DNA of 64,000 nt from positions 17,548,501-17,612,500 of the forward strand of contig NC_058191.1 in the NCBI RefSeq assembly GCF_907165205.1. The letters are read 5' to 3'. The position numbers and the translations under genes were made by a program. Numbering within the stretch: position 1 is the stretch's first letter; each line of letters starts with the position of its first letter. The stretch is from Coccinella septempunctata (taxonomy: Eukaryota > Arthropoda > Insecta > Coleoptera > Coccinellidae). The notes beneath the pieces were generated by a model. That model did no database searches. It was not told where the DNA came from and was given only the letters and a program-made list of their open reading frames with translations. Below are positions 61,966-64,000 of the stretch, piece by piece.

Positions 61966-64000
61966 TCAATTCGAAAACTATGTGCTGTTTCGAGATTTGG
62001 GTCGAATTGGTCCAACAGTTTTTGAGGAATTGATATCACACTTTGCCGAATAGACCACTGAAATCTCAATTCCTATCAGAACTATCGAACTGAAATTCAA
62101 CATGTGCATCTCAATTCGAAAACTGAGTACAGTTTCGGGATTTGGGTCGAATTGATCCAATAGTTCCTTGGGAATTGAAATGATATTTTGTCGAATCGAC
62201 CACTGAAATCTCGATTCCTATCTGAACTATCGAACTGAAATTCAACAGGTGCATCTCAATCCGAAAACTATGGGCAGTTTCAAGATTTGGGTCGAATTGA
62301 TCCAACAGTTTTTGAGGAATTGATATCACACTTTGCCGAATAGACCACTGAAATCTCAATTTCTATCAGACCTATCGAACTGAAATTCAACATATGCATC
62401 TCAATTCGAAAAGTATGTGCAGTTTCAAGATTCGGTTCGAATTGATCCAACAGGTTTTAGGAATTGATATCACACTTTGCCGTATTGACCACTGAAATCT
62501 CAATTCCTATCTGAACTATCGAACTGAAATTCAACATGTGCATCTCATTTCGAAAACTGTGTACAGTTTCGACATTTTGGTCGAATTGATCCAATAGTTC
62601 CTTGGGAATTGACATGATATTTTGTCGAATCGACTACTGAAATCTCCATTCCTATCAGAACTATCGATCTGAAATTCAACATGTGCATCTCAATTCGAAA
62701 ACTATCTGCAGTTTCAAGATTTGGGTCGAATTGGTCCAAAAGTTTTTGAGGAATTGATATCACACTTTGCCGAATAGACCACTGGAATCTAAATTCCTAT
62801 CTGAACTATCGAACTGAAATTCAACATGTGCATCTCATTTCGAAAACTATGTGCAGTTTCAAGATTTGGTTCGAATTGTTCCAACAGTTTTCAAGGAATT
62901 GATACCACACTTTGCCGAATTGAAATCTAAATTCCTATCTGAACTATTGAACTGAAATTCAACATGTGCATCTCAATTCGAAAACTGAGTACAGTTTCGG
63001 GATTTGGTTCGAATTGATCCAACAGTTTTTGAGGAATTGATATCACACTTTGCCGAAAAGACCACTGAAATCTCAATTCCTATCAGAACTATCGAACTGA
63101 AATTCAACATGTGCATCTCATTTCGAAAACTGTGTACAGTTTCGAGTTTTTGGTCGAATTGATCTAATAGTTCCTTAGGAATTGAAATGATAATATGTCG
63201 AATCGACCACTGAAATCTCAATTCCTATCAGAACTATCGAACTGAAATTCAACATGTGCATCTCAATTCGAAAACTGAGTATAGTTTCGGGATTTGGGTC
63301 GAATTGATCCAATAGTTCCTTGGGAATTGACATGATATTTTGTCGAATCGACTACTGAAATCTCCATTCCTATCAGAACTATCGATCTGAAATTCAACAT
63401 GTGCATCTCAATTCGAAAACTATCTGCAGTTTCAAGATTTGGGTCGAATTGGTCCAACAGTTTTTGAGGAATTGATATCACACTTTGCCGAATTGATCAC
63501 TGAAATCTCAATTCCTATCTGAACTATCGAACTGAAATTCAACATGTGCATCTCAATTCGAAAACTCAGTACAGTTTCGGGATTTGGGTCGAATTGATCC
63601 AATAGTTCCTTAAGAATTGAAATAATAATATGTCGAATCGACCACTGAAATCTCAATTCCTATCAGAACTATCGAACTGAAATTCAACATGTGCATCTCA
63701 ATTCGAAAACTATGTGCAGTTTCAAGATTTGGTTCGAATTGATCCAACAGTTTTTAGGAATTGATATCACACTTTGCCGAATTGACCACTGAAATCTCAA
63801 TTCCTATCAGAACTATCGAACTGAAATTCAACATGTGCATCTCATTTCGAAAAATGTGTACAGTTTCGACATTTTGGTCGAATTGATCCAATAGTTCCTT
63901 AGGAATTGAAATGATAATATGTCGAATCGACCACTGAAATCTCAATTTCTATCAGAACTATCGAACTGAAATTCAACATGTGCATCTCAATTCGAAAACT

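Larger units (their letters stand above)
44443..64000 (-). repeat. 145-bp satellite array, minus orientation (array C)
   Basis: About 135 monomers in reverse complement continue off the right end. The first 4.8 kb duplicates array B (29,058-34,130). Further right it shows local tandem duplications of 539, 1,160, 2,882 and 955 bp. The last 2 kb has more private changes, resembling the edge of array A; CAACAGGTG at 62,247 is the complement of the CACCTGTTG variant near 18,926. Longer open frames near 45,693-46,100, 51,306-51,641 and 60,782-62,069 arise where small deletions or truncated monomers re-phase the repeat, and are not genes. Confidence 0.96.

Overview
The window is eukaryotic repeat DNA, most likely insect heterochromatin such as pericentromere or centromere. 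About 85% of it is one tandem satellite of 145 bp (roughly 375-380 monomers by arithmetic, 53 G+C in a hand-derived consensus monomer). The rest is broken mobile elements: a Jockey-clade non-LTR retrotransposon, a second non-LTR reverse transcriptase, a zinc-knuckle gag fragment, two copies of a Crypton-like tyrosine recombinase, and two copies of a Jockey 3' end. Insect origin is inferred from the Jockey and recombinase families; the order cannot be named. No intact host gene, RNA gene, CRISPR array or origin is visible.

Layout. 1-20,335: satellite in plus orientation, built as a higher-order repeat (8 monomers, 1,159 bp) and reshuffled by kilobase-scale duplications (offsets 3,477, 4,433, 5,012 and 10,083 bp). 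The last 2 kb is more divergent, as at an array edge. 20,345-26,834: an element graveyard. It holds Jockey gag and ORF2 (plus), a gag tail, a folded-back satellite island, an unidentified AT-rich block, a second RT fragment, a Jockey RT fragment (minus), and then a second copy of the gag tail, island and block. 26,837-27,355: satellite, plus. 27,356-29,057: a composite insertion (unknown DNA, GA microsatellite, tyrosine recombinase pseudogene, Jockey 3' end). 29,058-41,417: satellite, minus. 41,418-42,709: satellite, plus. 42,710-44,442: second copy of the composite. 44,443-64,000: satellite, minus.

The composite and its flanks are a macro-duplication about 15.35 kb apart. Both copies sit exactly where the satellite changes strand and share the same frameshifts, so they spread by segmental duplication and not by new transposition. 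The second copy carries a 37-nt replacement that creates two perfect hairpins and breaks the Jockey reading frame, which shows which copy is derived.

The monomer has six AATT boxes spaced near two helical turns, three in each orientation around a pseudo-dyad. This may explain the strand switches and the truncated monomers whose breakpoints lie in or beside those boxes. Short open frames recur through the satellite but are a by-product of the repeat, since 145 is not a multiple of 3; they are not annotated as genes.
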